Source: Shimia sp. R10_1 (GTDB taxonomy: Bacteria; Pseudomonadota; Alphaproteobacteria; Rhodobacterales; Rhodobacteraceae). Taken from it: a stretch of 64,000 bases of DNA. The stretch covers positions 283,328 through 347,327 of the forward strand of contig NZ_JAGHQX010000005.1 in the NCBI RefSeq assembly GCF_017744095.1, in the 5' to 3' direction. Both the position numbers and the translations under genes were made by a program. Below are positions 25,868-33,636 of this stretch, piece by piece (the first letter of the stretch is position 1; each line of letters starts with the position of its first letter). The notes under the pieces were generated by a model. It saw only the letters and a list, made by a program, of their open reading frames with translations, did no database searches and was not told the DNA's origin.

Positions 25868-26827
25868 ATGCGCAAGATTGCTTTTGCCGCCGCAATGACC
25901 TGTGCCACCATGGCACAAGCCGAAGGTTGGGACATGCCAACGCCTTATGGCGACAGCACGTTTCACACACAAAACATCATGCAGTTTGCCGATGATGTCC
26001 GCGCCGCAACCGACGGTGGTTTGGATATCACCATTCACTCCGCAGGCTCGCTGATCCCGCACGCCGAGATCAAAAACGCCGTGCGCTCGCGTCAGGTGCC
26101 AATGGGGGAATTTTTCCTTTCCCGTCTGTCCAACGAAGATCTCGCCTATGGTCTGGACAGCCAACCGTTTGTCGCCACCAGCTATGACGACGCGCGCGCG
26201 CTTTGGGCCGCTCAGGAGCCAGTTGTGACCGAGCTTCTGGCAGAGCAGGGCCTGATGCCGCTCTTCTCCGTGCCATGGCCAGCGCAGGGTCTCTATACGA
26301 ATGGCGAAATCGCCACTGTCGAAGATCTGAACGGTCTGCGCTTCCGCGCCTATAACGCCGCTCTGGAAGAATTCGCCACCCTCGCCGGTGCCGCACCTGT
26401 TCAGGTCGAAGCCTCTGACATTCCGCAGGCGTTCACCACAGGTCAGGTGGCCGCGATGATCACCTCGCCCTCCACAGGTGTGAACTCCACCGCGTGGGAT
26501 TTTGTGAGCCACTACAGCCCGATCAACGCTTGGGTGCCCAAAAACATCGTCGTGGTGAACAAACGCGTGTTTGACCGTCTGGATGCCGATGTGCAGGCCG
26601 CGGTTCTGGCCGCCGCTGAAACCGCCGAAACACGTGGCTGGGACATGTCCGCCGCCGAGGCAGACGCCAAAACCGCAGAGCTCGCCGCCAATGGCATCAC
26701 CGTATATGAGCCAAGCCCGGCTCTGGTTGAGGGCCTGCAGGGCATCGGCGCAAAGATGCTGGAAAACTGGAACGCAAACGCCTCAGACGCCGCAAAAAAG
26801 GCGTTGGCGGATTATTCCAGCAAGTAA
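25868..26827 (+). CDS. TRAP transporter periplasmic substrate-binding protein (DctP family)
   Basis: A 319-residue secreted protein. The start at 25868 gives a clean signal peptide (MRKIAFAAAMTCATMAQA, cleavage before EGWD); the longer upstream frame has no support. Family features include the QFADDVRAATDGGLDITIHS start and the LNGLRFRAYN segment, whose Arg in DctP proteins contacts the ligand carboxylate. It would bind an organic acid in the periplasm for the two membrane subunits downstream. Because the divergent gene is a 5-oxoprolinase-type enzyme, pyroglutamate or a hydantoin-derived acid is the favoured ligand. Confidence 0.85.
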   Translation: MRKIAFAAAMTCATMAQAEGWDMPTPYGDSTFHTQNIMQFADDVRAATDGGLDITIHSAGSLIPHAEIKNAVRSRQVPMGEFFLSRLSNEDLAYGLDSQPFVATSYDDARALWAAQEPVVTELLAEQGLMPLFSVPWPAQGLYTNGEIATVEDLNGLRFRAYNAALEEFATLAGAAPVQVEASDIPQAFTTGQVAAMITSPSTGVNSTAWDFVSHYSPINAWVPKNIVVVNKRVFDRLDADVQAAVLAAAETAETRGWDMSAAEADAKTAELAANGITVYEPSPALVEGLQGIGAKMLENWNANASDAAKKALADYSSK

Positions 26828-26838
26828 GCCACATCGCG

Positions 26839-26868
26839 AACCGGCGGAGAATCTCACCGCCGGTTTTC
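26839..26868 (+). terminator. Intercistronic hairpin after the TRAP binding-protein gene
   Basis: AACCGGCGG (26839-26847) and CCGCCGGTT (26857-26865) form a 9-bp stem with a 9-base loop, followed by TT. It lies between the binding-protein and permease genes. It probably reduces read-through or protects the upstream mRNA, so that binding protein is made in excess. Confidence 0.65.
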
Positions 26869-26908
26869 ATATGTCGCGAACAAGACACCACAAAAAGGAG
26901 GGCAGGGC

Positions 26909-27433
26909 ATGAGCAGAGCTTTGGACCAAATTTACCGGGCTGCCGGATATGTCAGTGCAATGCTGATCTTGGCGATTTGCCTTTTGGTCAGCGCGCAGAT
27001 TGTGCTCAACGGTATGGGGCGCCTGATGCCCGGCGTCTTGCCGTCCACGATTCCTTCTTATGCGGATTTTGCGGGCTTCATGCTTGCGGGCGCCACCTTT
27101 TTGGCAATGGCTTATACGCTGCGTTCCGGCGGCCACATCCGCGTGACGCTGTTTGTACAACGCATGGGCCGCCGCGCGGTGGTCGCGCTTGAGGCCGTGA
27201 CGCTGTTGGTGGCCATCGGCTTTGTTGGCTATGCGCTTTATTTCGCGGGCGCCCTGGTGATGGAGAGCCTGCACTACGGGGATGTCTCCAACGGTATTAT
27301 TCCGGTGCCGCTGTTCCTGCCTCAGGGTGTGATGACCTTTGGCATTGGCTTGCTGTGTCTCGCTCTGGTGCAGTCCTTTGTGGAACTCATCACGACACGC
27401 AAACCCGTTTTGCACGCTGCGGAGGAGATGTAA
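26909..27433 (+). CDS. TRAP transporter small membrane subunit (DctQ family)
   Basis: A 174-residue protein with four predicted transmembrane helices, including residues 11-32 and 49-70. A YADFAGFMLAGATFLAMAYTLRSGGHIRV segment (written here only as a landmark, about residues 51-79) is typical of DctQ. It pairs with the large subunit to couple uptake to the sodium gradient. AGGAGG precedes the ATG. Its stop lies one base from the next start. Confidence 0.86.
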   Translation: MSRALDQIYRAAGYVSAMLILAICLLVSAQIVLNGMGRLMPGVLPSTIPSYADFAGFMLAGATFLAMAYTLRSGGHIRVTLFVQRMGRRAVVALEAVTLLVAIGFVGYALYFAGALVMESLHYGDVSNGIIPVPLFLPQGVMTFGIGLLCLALVQSFVELITTRKPVLHAAEEM

Positions 27434-27434
27434 G

Positions 27435-28736
27435 ATGGCTGATCCAATGATTGCAGCAATCCTTCTGGGCCTGATGCTGGTTTGCTTGGCGGCCGGGCTT
27501 TGGGTGGCCATGGCGCTGGGCGTGGTCGCGCTGGTCGCTATGACCGCCTTCTCCAACGCGCCTGCCGGGCTGGTGCTGGCCACCACGCTTTGGGGGCACT
27601 CCCACAGCTGGGCGCTCACCGCCTTGCCGCTGTTTATCCTGATGGGAGAGATCCTGCTGCGCAGTCGGCTCAGTCAGGATATGTTCTCAGGTCTTGCCCC
27701 ATGGCTCACCCGCGCGCCGGGGCGGCTTCTGCATGTGAATGTTTTTGGCTGCGCGATCTTTGCCGCTGTGTCCGGTTCAAGCGCCGCCACCGCCGCCACC
27801 ATCGGGCGCATGTCCGTGCCAGAGCTCACCAAACGCGGCTACCCTGAAAGCCTGATCATCGGCACGCTGGCAGGCTCCGCCACTCTGGGGCTGTTGATCC
27901 CACCTTCCATCATCCTGATCGTTTATGGCGTCGCGACCGAGCAATCCATCGCGCGCCTCTTTGTGGCGGGCATCCTGCCGGGCTTCATGCTGATCGCGCT
28001 TTTTGCGGGCTATGTCGCAGTGCGTGCTTGGATGAACCCCGCTCTGATCCCCCAAGAGGTGCGGGATTTCCCATTGCGCGAAAAACTCGCGGCTTCGCGC
28101 AACCTGATCCCTGTGGCCCTGCTGATCATCGGTGTAATTGGCTCGATCTACACAGGGCTTGCCTCCCCGACAGACGCCGCCGCGCTGGGCGTGGTGTTGG
28201 CCACTGTGCTCGCTTGGGCCTCAGGCAGCTTCAGCTTAAAACTCTTCATGGAGGCGCTGCTCTCTGCCACCCGCACGAGTTGCATGATCGCCTTTATCCT
28301 CTTGGGCGCGGCCTATCTTTCCGTGGCCATGGGTTTCACTGGTTTGCCACGCAATCTGGCCGCGTGGATTGGCGCGATGGAGCTTTCGGTGCCCGCCCTG
28401 CTGGTCGCGCTGACGCTTTTCTTCATCGTGCTTGGCTGTTTTCTGGATGGCATCAGCGTGGTGGTGCTCACCACCTCCATCATCATGCCGATGATTTCTG
28501 CTGTGGGCATCGACCCGCTGTGGTTTGGCATCTACCTCGTGATCGTGGTGGAGATGAGCCAGATCACACCGCCGGTCGGTTTCAACCTTTTCGTGATACA
28601 GGGCATGACCCGGCTCGACATCCTGCGCATTGCAAAGGCGGCGTTCCCGTTCTTCCTGCTGCTTCTGCTGGGGGTCCTGCTGATCTGTGTCTTCCCACAA
28701 ATCGTGACTTACCTGCCGGAGCTGATGAGCCGCTAA
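27435..28736 (+). CDS. TRAP transporter large membrane subunit (DctM family)
   Basis: A 433-residue polytopic protein with about twelve membrane helices. The start at 27435 follows a GGAGGAG site placed inside the end of the small-subunit gene. DctM landmarks are PLFILMGEILLRS, FAAVSGSSAATAATIGRMSVPEL, GTLAGSATLGLLIPPSI and the C-terminal EMSQITPPVGFNLFV. It forms the ion-coupled translocation channel with the small subunit. It is the last gene of the three-gene transporter operon. Confidence 0.9.
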   Translation: MADPMIAAILLGLMLVCLAAGLWVAMALGVVALVAMTAFSNAPAGLVLATTLWGHSHSWALTALPLFILMGEILLRSRLSQDMFSGLAPWLTRAPGRLLHVNVFGCAIFAAVSGSSAATAATIGRMSVPELTKRGYPESLIIGTLAGSATLGLLIPPSIILIVYGVATEQSIARLFVAGILPGFMLIALFAGYVAVRAWMNPALIPQEVRDFPLREKLAASRNLIPVALLIIGVIGSIYTGLASPTDAAALGVVLATVLAWASGSFSLKLFMEALLSATRTSCMIAFILLGAAYLSVAMGFTGLPRNLAAWIGAMELSVPALLVALTLFFIVLGCFLDGISVVVLTTSIIMPMISAVGIDPLWFGIYLVIVVEMSQITPPVGFNLFVIQGMTRLDILRIAKAAFPFFLLLLLGVLLICVFPQIVTYLPELMSR

Positions 28737-28743
28737 ACCCAAA

Positions 28744-28772
28744 GCTGCCTCGCGAGATCAGAGCGAGGCAGC
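28744..28772. terminator. Hairpin between TRAP and regulator genes
   Basis: A 10-bp perfect stem (28744-28753 with 28763-28772) has a 9-base loop. It overlaps the last codons of the convergent regulator gene. On the minus strand it is followed by TTTGGG, so it may end the regulator transcript; T-tracts are weak. Confidence 0.5.
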
Positions 28773-29264
28773 CGCCCGGCTGGCCTGATCATATTGCCCG
28801 GAAAGCGAGCGCAGAGAGGCCGCAATCTCGCGCATCTCTTCACCGGATATGTCCAGCCGGGGCAACCCGTCGATAAAGCAGCGATTGCGCACCACACGGT
28901 AAGCCTCACAGACGTCCTTGCCTTCTGGCGATGTGCTGTAAAACACCTCTTTGCCGCGCTTTTCTGATTGGATCAGCCCCAGCTTCAAAAGCTTCTTGAG
29001 CGCGTAGTTGACGGTGTGACTGTCCTCAATATTGAGCAGAAAGCAGATGTCCGTCAGCCGCTTATGCTTGTCGCGGTGATTGACATTGTGCAGTGCCAAG
29101 ATTTCCAGCGGTGTCATCTCCGGGTGTCCTGCCGCCGCCATGCACCGGGTCATCCAGCGTGAAAACGCGTTGTAAGCAATGATCATCCCATACTCGACCT
29201 CAGAGGCTTCCCAGCCATCTCCCTCGGCTAGATGGCGGGAGGAAACGATGGGGCGCTTTTCCAT
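28758..29264 (-). CDS. MarR-like winged-helix transcriptional regulator
   Basis: A 168-residue DNA-binding protein. Residues about 45-125 form a winged helix: MTPLEILALHNVNHRDKHK, then the recognition region ICFLLNIEDSHTVNYALKKL and the wing LIQSEKRGKEVFYSTSPEG. Flanking helices suit a MarR-like dimer. The frame continues upstream to a TTG, but the ATG at 29264 is preferred. It is adjacent to, and convergent with, the TRAP operon. A partial copy of the oxoprolinase/TRAP operator lies just before its own start, so it probably controls that system and itself. The effector is unknown. Confidence 0.78.
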   Translation of the reverse strand: MEKRPIVSSRHLAEGDGWEASEVEYGMIIAYNAFSRWMTRCMAAAGHPEMTPLEILALHNVNHRDKHKRLTDICFLLNIEDSHTVNYALKKLLKLGLIQSEKRGKEVFYSTSPEGKDVCEAYRVVRNRCFIDGLPRLDISGEEMREIAASLRSLSGQYDQASRAAASL

Positions 29265-29266
29265 AG

Positions 29267-29289
29267 CTTTGACCAATCATATCAGCGTT
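29267..29289 (-). promoter_or_regulatory. Second copy-like operator upstream of the winged-helix gene
   Basis: On the minus strand AACGCTGA (29289-29282) is identical to the left half of the oxoprolinase/TRAP dyad. GGTCAAAG (29274-29267) resembles its right half, with a spacer two bases longer. It touches the start of the regulator gene, as an autoregulatory site would. Confidence 0.4.
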
Positions 29290-29485
29290 ACGTTTGTAAA
29301 ATGGTAGCATATTCTCTCGACTTCGCGAGTGAAACCCCGTTGTGCGCGGCGCATGTGCTCAGGGCCCGCTGGCTGTACGTCTTTCCCTTGGCGGGCGCGT
29401 CGGCTGCGTCCAAAGGTTGGACATAATTTTGGGCTGTACCCCTCCATCGCACTCAAAATGCACCATAAAAAATCCCATTCCCTGG

Positions 29486-29515
29486 TGATCCGCTTTGCAA
29501 GTCGACGCGTATTGA
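29486..29515 (+). promoter_or_regulatory. Candidate ECF-sigma (RpoE-type) promoter of the sigma/anti-sigma operon
   Basis: TGATCC at 29486-29491, an 18-base spacer and TATTGA at 29510-29515 fit the TGATCC-type -35 known for alphaproteobacterial RpoE/ChrR promoters. The start codon is only a few bases after the -10, so the transcript would be leaderless or nearly so. Autoregulation is typical for these sigma factors. Confidence 0.5.
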
Positions 29516-29522
29516 CGATATG

Positions 29523-30155
29523 ATGAGCGCAACACTTGATATTTCCCGCGACCGGCCGAAAGCGCCGGTGAAGCGACCAACGGAAAGGCAGCGCGTGACG
29601 CAAGCCAAAGCGGAGCCCTCACAGGAGACTCAGTGGATGATCGCTGTGCGCGATCACCGCGACAAAGCGGCCTTTTCCCAGCTGTTCGATCACTTCGCCC
29701 CGCGTTTGAAGGGGTTTGTGATGCGCAATGGAACACCAGCCGCGCAGGCCGAGGAGATTGTGCAGGACGTGATGCTGACACTGTGGCGTAAGGCCCACAT
29801 GTTCGATCCGCACCGCGCTCAGGTGTCTGCTTGGGTCTATCAAATCGTGCGCAACCGTCAGATCGACGTGGCGCGCAAGGAAAACCGCCCGATGCCGGAG
29901 GCGCTGAAGGAAGAACCTGAAGCCGAACCGGACGCAACACAGATTGTGGCCATCGAGCAAGAAACGGGACAGCTGCGTGCCGCATTGCAAAAATTGCGGC
30001 CCGAACAGCGGGAAGTGATTGAGCAGGCCTATCTAGGGGAGCTGACCCATCAGGAGATCAGCACCAAAACGGGCTTGCCGCTTGGTACCATCAAATCGCG
30101 CATCCGCCTTGGATTGCAGCGTCTGAGACACGAGTTGAAAGATCTGAGTGAATGA
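29523..30155 (+). CDS. rpoE: ECF RNA polymerase sigma factor, RpoE of the ChrR-controlled group
   Basis: A 210-residue sigma-70 family protein with region 2 (AAFSQLFDHFAPRLKGFVMR ... EEIVQDVMLTLWRKA ... WVYQIVRNRQID) and region 4 (LRPEQREVIEQAYLGELTHQ, LGTIKSRIRLGLQRLR). Region 3 is absent, as in ECF sigmas. The next gene, overlapping by ATGA, is a ChrR-type zinc/cupin anti-sigma factor. The pair therefore matches the singlet-oxygen responsive RpoE-ChrR system of Rhodobacter. A methionine at 29520 is also possible. About 35 poorly conserved residues precede region 2. Likely targets in this window are the DUF1365 and FAD-oxidoreductase operons. Confidence 0.87.
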   Translation: MSATLDISRDRPKAPVKRPTERQRVTQAKAEPSQETQWMIAVRDHRDKAAFSQLFDHFAPRLKGFVMRNGTPAAQAEEIVQDVMLTLWRKAHMFDPHRAQVSAWVYQIVRNRQIDVARKENRPMPEALKEEPEAEPDATQIVAIEQETGQLRAALQKLRPEQREVIEQAYLGELTHQEISTKTGLPLGTIKSRIRLGLQRLRHELKDLSE

Positions 30156-30787
30156 CAGCCATCAGCCATCATATCCCAGAGCCCATGTTGGCGGCTTACG
30201 CGGCAGGCAACCTGCCGCATGCCTTCTCCCTTATTGTGGCCGCGCATGTATCGATGTGTGCAGAGTGTCGCGCAGTTGTGGAGGCACATGAGGCCGTGGG
30301 CGGTATCGTCATGGAAGACACCGGCGCAATCGCCGTATCGTCATCTATGAAGGCCGACGTTTTGAGCCTTCTGGATGATCCGATCCCGCAGGCGCCAGTT
30401 TATGCCCGCACAGGCCCCTATCCCGGCCCCGTGATGGAAGCGCTAAACGGGCGCGCGCCTCGGTGGAAAAAGCTCGGCATGGGCGTGCGTCAGGATATCC
30501 TCGCAGAAGACAAACACGGCAGCGTGCGTCTGCTTTATATACCACCGGGGCAGGCTGTGCCGGATCACGGTCACAATGGTCTGGAGCTGACGCTGGTTCT
30601 ACAGGGCTGTTTCACGGATGAAACCGGGTTCTTCGGTGTGGGTGACGTGGAAGTCGCGGACGAAACGCTGGAGCACACGCCGATCGCGGGTGCCGGGGAT
30701 GCGTGTATCTGTCTCGCGGCGACGGACGCGCGGCTGAAGTTTAACGCCTTCGTGCCGCGCATGTTGCAACCGATCTTCCGTATCTGA
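30152..30787 (+). CDS. chrR: ChrR-type anti-sigma factor (zinc anti-sigma domain plus cupin)
   Basis: A 211-residue cytoplasmic protein. The N-terminal anti-sigma domain has a His near residue 5 and AAHVSMCAECRAV (HxxxCxxC), the zinc-binding pattern of this group. The C-terminal half is a cupin (about 110-195) with PPGQAVPDHGHNGLELTLVL and EHTPIAGAGDACICL, giving His and Glu ligands for a second metal. In the Rhodobacter protein the first domain binds the sigma factor and the cupin is needed for release by singlet oxygen. It is translationally coupled to the sigma gene by a 4-base overlap. Confidence 0.88.
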   Translation: MTAISHHIPEPMLAAYAAGNLPHAFSLIVAAHVSMCAECRAVVEAHEAVGGIVMEDTGAIAVSSSMKADVLSLLDDPIPQAPVYARTGPYPGPVMEALNGRAPRWKKLGMGVRQDILAEDKHGSVRLLYIPPGQAVPDHGHNGLELTLVLQGCFTDETGFFGVGDVEVADETLEHTPIAGAGDACICLAATDARLKFNAFVPRMLQPIFRI

Positions 30788-30790
30788 TCT

Positions 30791-31903
30791 CTAAACGTGC
30801 TGCTGCGCTTTCAGGTCTTTCCACCCCGGAAAGACCTCTTCCTGTTTGGGAGCCGCCGTTGCGCGCAGCATGTCGAGACTGCGCTGCAGCTCGGGGTTGG
30901 TCATGTCTCTTGCAATCACAACAATGCGCGAGGTTGTGTCCCCCTCAGGCCAGTTGGTGAGCGGCTCCGGGCGGTCAAAGATGTGTTGCACACCATGAAA
31001 CACAAAAGGTGTCTTGAGACCTTTTAGAAAGACAATGCCTTTTACCCGAAGTAGGTCCGGCCCCTTGAGGGCCACAAGCGTATCAAGCCAGTGGTCAAAA
31101 ACCCCGTCCTCCAGCGGCTCTTTCAGCGTGATCGAGGCAGACTCAATACGCGCATCATGCGGAGAAAACCGACGCAGCAGTTTGGTGGGGGCAAATCCTG
31201 AGAGATTGCGCAGGGGGTCAGTTGGCGGTGTCTCAGATGGCGCGCGGGTCAGCCAGTTGAGCGCCTGTGTGGCTTCGGCACCCCGGCGCAGTGCAGACAG
31301 GCCCCAAAGCCGCTGCGGATCCGCCACAGCGTCGGCGACTTTCAGGATCTCGGCAGTTGGATTGAGCTTCTCCAGCCGTCGCTGCAATGCCGACGTTGCC
31401 TTTGGCGGTGTAATATCCGTCTTTGACATCAGCAGCAGGTCAGCCGTGGCCGCCTGTGAAACCGCCTCAAACTGTGCATCCAGTGTCGCTTTGCCGTTGC
31501 TGGCATCCACCAGTGTGACCACCCCATCCATATGGATGGTGCTGGCCAGATAATAGTCCTTCAGCAGGGTTTGGCGGATCGGGGCGGGGTCCGCCAATCC
31601 TGTGGTCTCTATCACCACGCGATCAAAATCCAGCAGGCCGCTCGCGCGGCGCTCCAGCAGGTCTGCAAGCGTCTTTGAAAGATCATCGCGGATCGAGCAA
31701 CACAAACACCCCGATGATAGCAGAACCACCTCTTCATCCATTGCCGCAATCAGATCGTGATCCAGCCCAACTTCGCCGAATTCATTCACGATCACGGCGA
31801 TTTTCTCTTTCTCTGGCTGTGCGAGGATCTTGTTGAGAAGAGTGGATTTTCCTGCGCCGAGAAACCCTGTGAGCAGGGTAACGGGCAATCGTGTTTCGGT
31901 CAT
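30791..31903 (-). CDS. COG0523/CobW-family GTPase, probable zinc metallochaperone
   Basis: A 370-residue G3E GTPase. Walker A is LLTGFLGAGKSTLLN (residues 10-24), the CxCC metal motif is SGCLCCSIRDD, Walker B is VVIETTGLADPAP and the base-recognition motif is SKTD. A CobW C-terminal domain follows (about 250-350). COG0523 proteins insert or deliver metals; subgroups handle cobalt, zinc or nitrile hydratase metal. A Zur-box-like palindrome sits about 30 bases upstream of the ATG and there are no cobalamin synthesis genes nearby, so a zinc-limitation role is favoured over CobW proper. It converges on chrR with three bases between. Confidence 0.85.
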   Translation of the reverse strand: MTETRLPVTLLTGFLGAGKSTLLNKILAQPEKEKIAVIVNEFGEVGLDHDLIAAMDEEVVLLSSGCLCCSIRDDLSKTLADLLERRASGLLDFDRVVIETTGLADPAPIRQTLLKDYYLASTIHMDGVVTLVDASNGKATLDAQFEAVSQAATADLLLMSKTDITPPKATSALQRRLEKLNPTAEILKVADAVADPQRLWGLSALRRGAEATQALNWLTRAPSETPPTDPLRNLSGFAPTKLLRRFSPHDARIESASITLKEPLEDGVFDHWLDTLVALKGPDLLRVKGIVFLKGLKTPFVFHGVQHIFDRPEPLTNWPEGDTTSRIVVIARDMTNPELQRSLDMLRATAAPKQEEVFPGWKDLKAQQHV

Positions 31904-31931
31904 GGTGCGCCTGTGCGTTGCTGAATGACCA

Positions 31932-31949
31932 AAATGTAATAATATATCA
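31932..31949 (-). promoter_or_regulatory. Zur-box-like operator upstream of the COG0523 gene
   Basis: The plus-strand text AAATGTAATAATATATCA differs at two positions from the alphaproteobacterial Zur core AAATGTTATAATATAACA (recalled consensus). It lies 28-46 bases upstream of the GTPase start, where repressor binding would block transcription under zinc sufficiency. Confidence 0.5.
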
Positions 31950-31972
31950 AAAGATGTGCAATGCCCGGGCTG

Positions 31973-32698
31973 CTATTTCCCGCGATAGATCAGCCAGTCG
32001 GGCAAGAGGGTCAGCGCGCGGATGGCCCAGGAAAACGGGCGCGGAAAATCAGTGCGGAACCGGCGTCCATGCATCGCTTTGATCACATGAGCGGCGGCCT
32101 GTTCGGGTGTCATCAGCATCGGCATCTTGAAGCTGTTTTTGTCCGTCAGGCGCGTCTTAATGAAGCCGGGATTGACCAGACGGACAGTCACCCCACTGTC
32201 TTTCAGATCATGACGCATGGTCTCCGCGAGGCTCACAAGCGCAGCTTTGCTGGCACCATACCCGACCGCGTTGGGCAGGCCGCGATAGCCCGCAAGCGAT
32301 CCCACAAGAGTGATGTCGCCACTGCCACGCGCGACAAACCCCGGCATCAGTGCGCCCAAAACACGCATCGCGCCCATGAAATTCACATCCGCTACGGTCA
32401 ATGCGCTGTCGGCTTTCCAATCCGTCGCGGCCATCGGCTCATAAGCGCCGGCATTGTAAATCACGCCGTCAATCGCCCCCACCGACTTGGCCGCTGCCTT
32501 CACCGCCGCTTCATCAGTCACATCCAGGATCAGAACCCGTGTGTGTGGTAGCTGCGCCGCCAAAGAGGCGAGGCGCTCGCCATTGCGCGCCGAAATGATC
32601 AATTCGGCCCCCTCAAGGCTCAGCTCTTCGGCCAAGGCACGGCCCAGCCCCTCGCTGGCCCCGATGAGCCAGTAGGTTTTCCCTTGAAACGCAATCAT
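31973..32698 (-). CDS. Short-chain dehydrogenase/reductase
   Basis: A 241-residue Rossmann-fold oxidoreductase. The cofactor loop is WLIGASEGLGRA (residues 9-20), VIYNAGAY is the NAG motif, and the active-site pair is YGASKAA (Tyr-x-x-x-Lys), with the catalytic Ser in VGSLAG. The ATG at 32698 overlaps the stop of the DUF1365 gene as ATGA; an apparent longer N-terminus has no support. It thus belongs to the DUF1365 operon next to rpoE-chrR, and presumably acts on an oxidised lipid or related molecule in the photo-oxidative stress response. Confidence 0.85.
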   Translation of the reverse strand: MIAFQGKTYWLIGASEGLGRALAEELSLEGAELIISARNGERLASLAAQLPHTRVLILDVTDEAAVKAAAKSVGAIDGVIYNAGAYEPMAATDWKADSALTVADVNFMGAMRVLGALMPGFVARGSGDITLVGSLAGYRGLPNAVGYGASKAALVSLAETMRHDLKDSGVTVRLVNPGFIKTRLTDKNSFKMPMLMTPEQAAAHVIKAMHGRRFRTDFPRPFSWAIRALTLLPDWLIYRGK

Positions 32699-33474
32699 TG
32701 GTTTTGCGCCGATGCGGGCGTGTTGTCTGACAACAGCGTGTCCGGCGCAGGCTGTTTCTTCAGGAACGGTGCGCGTTTTGCCCACAAAATTGCGGCTTGC
32801 CAGTGGATCAGTGCGACCACGCGCGCAGCGCCAAATGGTCGACGCATCGCAGCCCAGATCAGGCTGCCATTGCTTGCCCCCTTGCGCGGCCCAAAAAGCG
32901 TGGCAATCACGCCTTGATCACCGTCTTCATAAGCGATGCGAATGCGCACTTCGTCTTTGTCAAAGCCAAAGTTGAAGCGATAGCCGCCCGCAACTTTCTG
33001 GAACGGGGACACGTGCATCAACTTTTGCGCATGAAGTTGGTCAGCTGCCGCAATGGGGCGAAAATCCTCATGTGCGCAGAAGTAGCAGTGGCGGTGCCCA
33101 AAGGTGCTGTTGACCTCCGCGACAAAGGCGCAGGGCTGATCGTCGATCAGCGCAATCCAGAAACTCACTGGATTGAAGTGAAACCATAGGAAACTGGGTT
33201 GTGTCAGCAACAGCAGACGGGCGTTTTCAACTGGAAATCCACGCTCAAGAAGCACATCTTTGAACCAGCTGACGCCACTGCCAGCGCCGCGCACGCCACC
33301 ATGGTTGTGATCCCAAACGGACCACAGGTTAAATCGGTTGCGCGACAACACCGCCAAGCGCGTGTCTTGCTCTGAAAGGTCTGTCAGGACAAAATCAACG
33401 CCATAGCGAAACGCGTTTTTCAATTGTCCTCTTCGGGCGTGTGTGGTGTGGCCCTGTATGTGCTCGATGGTCAT
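32695..33474 (-). CDS. DUF1365 family protein
   Basis: A 259-residue protein that opens with GHTTHARRGQLKNAFRYGVDFVLTDL, the standard DUF1365 start, and has FWFHFNPVSFWIAL in the middle and a basic C-terminus. The biochemical activity is not established; the family is regularly found with an FAD-dependent amine-oxidase-like protein and a cyclopropane fatty acid synthase-like methyltransferase in RpoE/ChrR regulons, where lipid modification is suspected. Here the FAD gene is divergent from it. A candidate ECF promoter lies immediately upstream, so close that the message may have no leader. It is translationally coupled to the SDR gene downstream. Confidence 0.85.
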   Translation of the reverse strand: MTIEHIQGHTTHARRGQLKNAFRYGVDFVLTDLSEQDTRLAVLSRNRFNLWSVWDHNHGGVRGAGSGVSWFKDVLLERGFPVENARLLLLTQPSFLWFHFNPVSFWIALIDDQPCAFVAEVNSTFGHRHCYFCAHEDFRPIAAADQLHAQKLMHVSPFQKVAGGYRFNFGFDKDEVRIRIAYEDGDQGVIATLFGPRKGASNGSLIWAAMRRPFGAARVVALIHWQAAILWAKRAPFLKKQPAPDTLLSDNTPASAQNQ

Positions 33475-33478
33475 GCTC

Positions 33479-33508
33479 CCGATACGCGCGGCTTTGCGTC
33501 ACAGATCA
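33479..33508 (-). promoter_or_regulatory. Candidate ECF-sigma promoter of the DUF1365-SDR operon
   Basis: On the minus strand TGATCT (33508-33503), an 18-base spacer and TATCGG (33484-33479). Spacing and -35 match the candidate before rpoE. The -10 ends five bases before the DUF1365 ATG. Confidence 0.45.
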
Positions 33509-33577
33509 CACAGGCTGCGGATTTGTGACCAAATATCCTCTCTTACTCTTCGAACAACTGTGCCATGTCCTTGAGAG

Positions 33578-33607
33578 TGAACCAAGGTTTCATTCGCCCC
33601 GTATCCG
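33578..33607 (+). promoter_or_regulatory. Candidate ECF-sigma promoter of the FAD oxidoreductase operon
   Basis: TGAACC (33578-33583), an 18-base spacer and TATCCG (33602-33607), 30 bases before the ATG at 33637. Same architecture as the rpoE and DUF1365 candidates. Confidence 0.45.
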
Positions 33608-33636
33608 CTTCTAAACGATCAACAAACGAGGACCAC

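Noticed and set aside
30791..31903. CobW of the aerobic cobalamin pathway
   Set aside because: No cob genes lie nearby and the upstream element looks like a Zur box, so a zinc-type COG0523 protein is preferred.
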